From Treponema sp. UBA3649 (GTDB lineage Bacteria; Spirochaetota; Spirochaetia; Treponematales; Treponemataceae): a DNA stretch of 7,289 nt. The stretch spans positions 1 through 7,289 of the forward strand of contig DFKI01000056.1 in NCBI GenBank assembly GCA_002373325.1. The letters are read 5' to 3'. The notes under the pieces are model-generated. The model was not told the origin of the DNA and did not search any database. It worked only from the letters and a program-made list of their open reading frames with translations. The position numbers and the translations under genes are program-made. Below, one piece after another: positions 4,927 through 7,289 of this stretch. The stretch's first letter is position 1. Each line of letters begins with the position of its first letter.

Positions 4927-6213
4927 ATGGCAGATTTTTCAAAAGCAAGGTTCGAGACAAAACAGTTGCACGTGGGACAGGAGAACCCCGATCCCTCATC
5001 AGATTCCAGGGCAGTGCCGATTTACGCCACAACGTCCTATGTGTTCCATAACTCAAAGCATGCCGCAGACCGATTTGGTCTTGCCGACGCGGGAAACATC
5101 TACGGACGACTCACCAACTCAACCCAGGACGTTTTTGAAAAGAGGATAGCGTCCCTTGAGGGTGGATCTGCAGCACTCGCAGTCTCATCGGGAGCCGCAG
5201 CGATTACTTATGCGGTTGAGGCTCTTGCACAGGCAGGAAGTCATGTGGTGGCGCAGAAGACAATCTACGGGGGGACATACAATCTTTTGAAGCACACCCT
5301 GAAGAACTTCGGCATTGCGACTACCTTCGTTGACGTGCACAATCTTTCGGAGGTTGAGGCCGCTTTCAGGGAGAACACGACGGTGCTTTACCTTGAGACC
5401 CTCGGAAACCCGAACTCCGACGTTGCCGATTTAGACGCTCTGATTGAGCTCGGTCACAAGCATGGAGCCGCTGTTGTGGTGGACAACACTTTCGGAACCC
5501 CGTACCTTATCCGGCCTCTTGAGCACGGAGCCGACGTTGTGATTCACTCAGCGACGAAATTCATAGGAGGTCACGGAACCACGCTCGGAGGAATCATCAT
5601 TGAGTCAGGAAAGACAAACTGGAAGAGCGGAAAATTCCCGGCAATCGCAAATCCGAACGAGAGCTATCACGGGGTGAGTTTCGCGGATGCAGTTCCGGGG
5701 GCAGCTTTTGTTACCTATATACGTGCCATCCTTCTGCGTGACCAGGGAGCTTGCATCTCACCTTTCGCGGCATGGGCTTTGATTCAGGGAACCGAGACCC
5801 TTTCATTGCGTGTGGAGCGTCACGTCGAGAATACGAAGAAGGTCGTCGAGTATCTTTCAAGGCATCCGAAAGTCGCAAAGGTAAGCCATCCGTCCCTCAC
5901 GTCACATCCTGACCATGAGCTTTATAAGAAATATTTCCCGAACGGAGGTGCCACAATCTTCACGTTCGACATCAAGGGCGGAAAGGAAGAGGCATGGAAG
6001 TTCATTGACAACCTTCAGATTTTCTCCCTGCTTGCGAATGTCGCCGACGTAAAATCACTTGTGATTCATCCTGCCTCCACGACACATTCCGAGCTGAACG
6101 ACGCTGAGCTTGCCGACCAGGGAATCAGCCAGAGCACGATCCGCCTTTCAATCGGTACCGAGCACATCGATGACATAATCGCGGATTTGGAGAGGGGATT
6201 TTCCGCAATCTAA
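4927..6213 (+). CDS. metY: O-acetylhomoserine sulfhydrylase (aminocarboxypropyltransferase), PLP enzyme
   Basis: Makes homocysteine and acetate from O-acetyl-L-homoserine and sulfide, feeding methionine synthesis; cytoplasmic. The 428-residue length is typical of this branch of the Cys/Met-metabolism PLP family, longer than cystathionine synthases (about 380-400). Visible landmarks: N-terminal ETKQLHVGQENPDP, phosphate-binding YGRLTNST (Y59, R61), cofactor-ring D186 in VVVDNTFGTP, Schiff-base lysine K211 in VIHSATKFIGGHGTT, and the substrate-carboxylate region HPASTTHSEL with R406 in STIRLSIGTEHIDD. The start at 4927 has AGGAGG six bases upstream. It appears monocistronic, ended by the terminator at 6322-6357. 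The symbol cysD is also used for such enzymes; use of O-acetylserine or a succinyl ester cannot be excluded from sequence alone. Confidence 0.95.
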   Translation: MADFSKARFETKQLHVGQENPDPSSDSRAVPIYATTSYVFHNSKHAADRFGLADAGNIYGRLTNSTQDVFEKRIASLEGGSAALAVSSGAAAITYAVEALAQAGSHVVAQKTIYGGTYNLLKHTLKNFGIATTFVDVHNLSEVEAAFRENTTVLYLETLGNPNSDVADLDALIELGHKHGAAVVVDNTFGTPYLIRPLEHGADVVIHSATKFIGGHGTTLGGIIIESGKTNWKSGKFPAIANPNESYHGVSFADAVPGAAFVTYIRAILLRDQGACISPFAAWALIQGTETLSLRVERHVENTKKVVEYLSRHPKVAKVSHPSLTSHPDHELYKKYFPNGGATIFTFDIKGGKEEAWKFIDNLQIFSLLANVADVKSLVIHPASTTHSELNDAELADQGISQSTIRLSIGTEHIDDIIADLERGFSAI

Positions 6214-6229
6214 TGCCGTGTGCTCAGAG

Positions 6230-6277
6230 ATTATCGGATCAAGTCCGATAATGACTCGGATCAAGTCCGATAATGAC
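6230..6277. repeat. REP-like palindromic tandem repeat (two perfect 22-base copies)
   Basis: Two identical, directly adjacent 22-base units at 6234-6255 and 6256-6277. Each contains TCGGA-TCAAG-TCCGA. The first copy extends to a nine-base perfect inverted repeat ATTATCGGA / TCCGATAAT (6230-6238 and 6244-6252). It lies 17 bases after the metY stop and upstream of the terminator. The form is that of extragenic palindromic repeats, which can protect mRNA 3' ends; whether it is dispersed in this genome cannot be seen here. Confidence 0.8.
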
Positions 6278-6321
6278 ACGAGGCGTACTTGACTTTTAGT
6301 TTGAAAAATCAGTTCCATTGG

Positions 6322-6357
6322 CCGTCCTGGGTTTCCATTGTCCCGGGGCGGTTTTTT
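6322..6357 (+). terminator. Strong rho-independent terminator of metY
   Basis: CCGTCCTGGG (6322-6331) pairs with CCCGGGGCGG (6342-6351), ten pairs including two G-U, around a ten-base loop, followed by TTTTTT and more T/A-rich sequence. It separates metY from the toxin-antitoxin genes. Confidence 0.9.
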
Positions 6358-6390
6358 ATTTTCTCTTTCTGGAATTTTCCGGTGATTTTC

Positions 6391-6430
6391 TGACAATAAA
6401 TTTGACAATAAATAAATTGTTGTATATATT
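6391..6430 (+). promoter_or_regulatory. Promoter and probable operator of the toxin-antitoxin operon
   Basis: Perfect TTGACA (6402-6407), 17-base spacer, TATATT (6425-6430; five of six). The start would fall near 6437, at the ribosome site GGAGGAGG (6435-6442), so the leader would be very short. An alternative is CTGACA (6390-6395) with TAAATT (6413-6418). The 11-base word TGACAATAAAT occurs twice (6391-6401 and 6403-6413), and ACAAT / ATTGT form an inverted repeat (6405-6409, 6416-6420). These are likely binding sites for the antitoxin or toxin-antitoxin complex, since such operons are usually autoregulated. Confidence 0.65.
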
Positions 6431-6448
6431 GTATGGAGGAGGCTTGAA

Positions 6449-6769
6449 ATGAACGCTCTGAATACTGTCAATCTGCTTGATTCGATAATTCCCATAAGCC
6501 AGTTCAACAAGGGACAGGCGAACAAGATTTTTTCGGATGTCAAAAAACACGGGACAAAAATCGTCGTGAAAAACAATTCGCCGGAATGTATTTTGATGAG
6601 TCCGCAACTGTATCAGCAAATGATGGAGGAGTATGAGGACGCCATTCTTGCCGCGGAAGCAGAGAAGAGACTCAATCAAAAAGTAAAATATGTGAGCCAT
6701 GATGCTCTGATGAAAAAACTCGGACTTTCTCCCTCCGATTTGGATGATGTGGAAGTCAATCTGGAGTAG
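6449..6769 (+). CDS. Type II antitoxin, Phd/YefM-like
   Basis: A 106-residue protein. Residues about 11-58 (LDSIIPISQFNKGQANKIF, then GTKIVVKNNSPECILMSPQLYQQMMEE) follow the Phd/YefM pattern: an N-terminal DNA-binding fold in which the conserved strand 'vv..n..p.aiL.s...Y' is clear. The acidic and helical C-terminal half (about 60-106) would wrap and neutralise the toxin. The start has GGAGGAGG six bases upstream. Only three bases separate its stop from the toxin start, so the pair is co-transcribed. RelB-type naming is also possible because the partner is RelE/ParE-like. Such antitoxins also repress their own promoter. Confidence 0.85.
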   Translation: MNALNTVNLLDSIIPISQFNKGQANKIFSDVKKHGTKIVVKNNSPECILMSPQLYQQMMEEYEDAILAAEAEKRLNQKVKYVSHDALMKKLGLSPSDLDDVEVNLE

Positions 6770-6772
6770 GCG

Positions 6773-7093
6773 ATGGCATGGAAGATTAAGTATCATCCGC
6801 TTGCCGTGGAGGAACTTTCCGGACTTGACGGCTCAATAAAAAAAATCGTCTTGAAAGGAATCCTGAAAGTGTCGGAGAATCCAAGACCGCAAAGTGAGGG
6901 AGGCTATGGGAAAGCGTTGGGAAATAAAAACAACAACAATCTGACCGGGCTTCTGAAAATAAAGTACAGGGACATAGGAATCAGGGTGATCTATAAACTT
7001 GTGGAGGATGCAAGAACCCACGAGATGTATATTCTGGTCATTTCGGCAAGGGCTGACAATGAGGTTTATGAGATTGCCGGAAAAAGAAAATAA
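6773..7093 (+). CDS. Type II toxin, RelE/ParE family
   Basis: A 106-residue basic protein of the RelE/ParE fold. The N-terminus WKIKYHPLAVEELSGLD matches 'y.v...p.A.keL..L', the middle has a NPRPQSEGGYGKALG loop, then LLKIKYRDIGIRVIYKL (the core strands, R66 and R71) and EMYILVISARADNEVYEIA (R93, Y99). Members are either ribosome-dependent mRNA nucleases (RelE) or gyrase poisons (ParE). The basic residues and late Tyr fit the mRNA nuclease type better, but the assignment is uncertain. The NNNN run at 53-56 is a small oddity in a loop. GGAG (6763-6766) precedes the start. No damage is seen, so the pair looks functional. Confidence 0.85.
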   Translation: MAWKIKYHPLAVEELSGLDGSIKKIVLKGILKVSENPRPQSEGGYGKALGNKNNNNLTGLLKIKYRDIGIRVIYKLVEDARTHEMYILVISARADNEVYEIAGKRK

Positions 7094-7132
7094 TCACGGC
7101 TTTTCGGGGCGGTGTTGATGAAGGAGGATGCG

Positions 7133-7289
7133 ATGAGAAAAAGACGGCTTGGCAAGACAGGGCTTGAGGTGAGCGAGATTGGCTTCGGCGGTGAGTGGCT
7201 TTCACGGCATGATGAGAAAGATTCGGTGGAGCTTATGAGATACGCGCGGGAGAAGGGGATCAACATAGTTGACTGCTGGATGCCGGATC
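7133..7289 (+). CDS. Aldo/keto reductase, N-terminal fragment (cut by window end)
   Basis: Only 52 codons are present. They read MRKRRLGKTGLEVSEIGFGG, the usual first strand of aldo/keto reductases, then a helix and KGINIVDCWMPD, where most members have 'GINFFDTA' with the catalytic Asp. The Cys-Trp after the Asp is seen in a branch of family members often carrying a C-terminal iron-sulfur domain, which cannot be checked here. AAGGAGG lies five bases before the ATG at 7133; an in-frame ATG at 7118 overlaps no better ribosome site. It follows the toxin gene by 39 bases without a visible terminator, so read-through from the toxin-antitoxin operon is possible. Confidence 0.85.
   Translation, partial: MRKRRLGKTGLEVSEIGFGGEWLSRHDEKDSVELMRYAREKGINIVDCWMPD

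Noticed and set aside
6148..6576. Minus-strand frame of 142 codons across the metY end, repeats and antitoxin start
   Set aside because: It runs through a palindromic repeat and a terminator and opposes two well-supported genes.

Overview
The window reads as chromosomal DNA of a spirochaete, most likely a Treponema species. The grounds are the def-fmt-PASTA gene order, a groES without groEL beside a short sigma-70-family factor, and the overall protein character. As I recall, T. pallidum also has groES next to a short sigma factor, but that is memory and unchecked. I cannot name a species.

Left part (positions 1-4679, minus strand, read right to left). groES comes first, then a 279-residue sigma factor, then peptide deformylase (def), methionyl-tRNA formyltransferase (fmt, overlapping def by 8 bases) and a membrane-anchored protein with three PASTA repeats. 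A hairpin flanked by T-tracts at the far left closes the cluster. def and fmt add and remove the N-formyl group of new proteins. The PASTA protein has no kinase domain and may sense or bind the cell wall.

Control of the left part. The best signal in the window is upstream of the sigma gene: a textbook sigma-54 (-24/-12) promoter at 4104-4120 on the minus strand, overlapping a perfect TATAAT. A terminator-like hairpin lies in the leader, and two related GTGTC-containing repeats lie further upstream. This layout resembles the RpoN-to-RpoS cascade of Borrelia. def has its own good sigma-70 promoter, whose -35 box lies inside a block of small hairpins and tandem repeats that looks like a dispersed element.

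Right part (4680-7289, plus strand). A divergent control region separates groES from an O-acetylhomoserine sulfhydrylase (metY-like), which makes homocysteine. A perfect 22-base tandem repeat with a strong palindrome and a strong rho-independent terminator follow it. Then come a type II toxin-antitoxin pair (Phd/YefM-like antitoxin, RelE/ParE-like toxin) with its own promoter, and the first 52 codons of an aldo/keto reductase cut off by the window end.

No rRNA, tRNA, CRISPR array or insertion-sequence transposase was seen.
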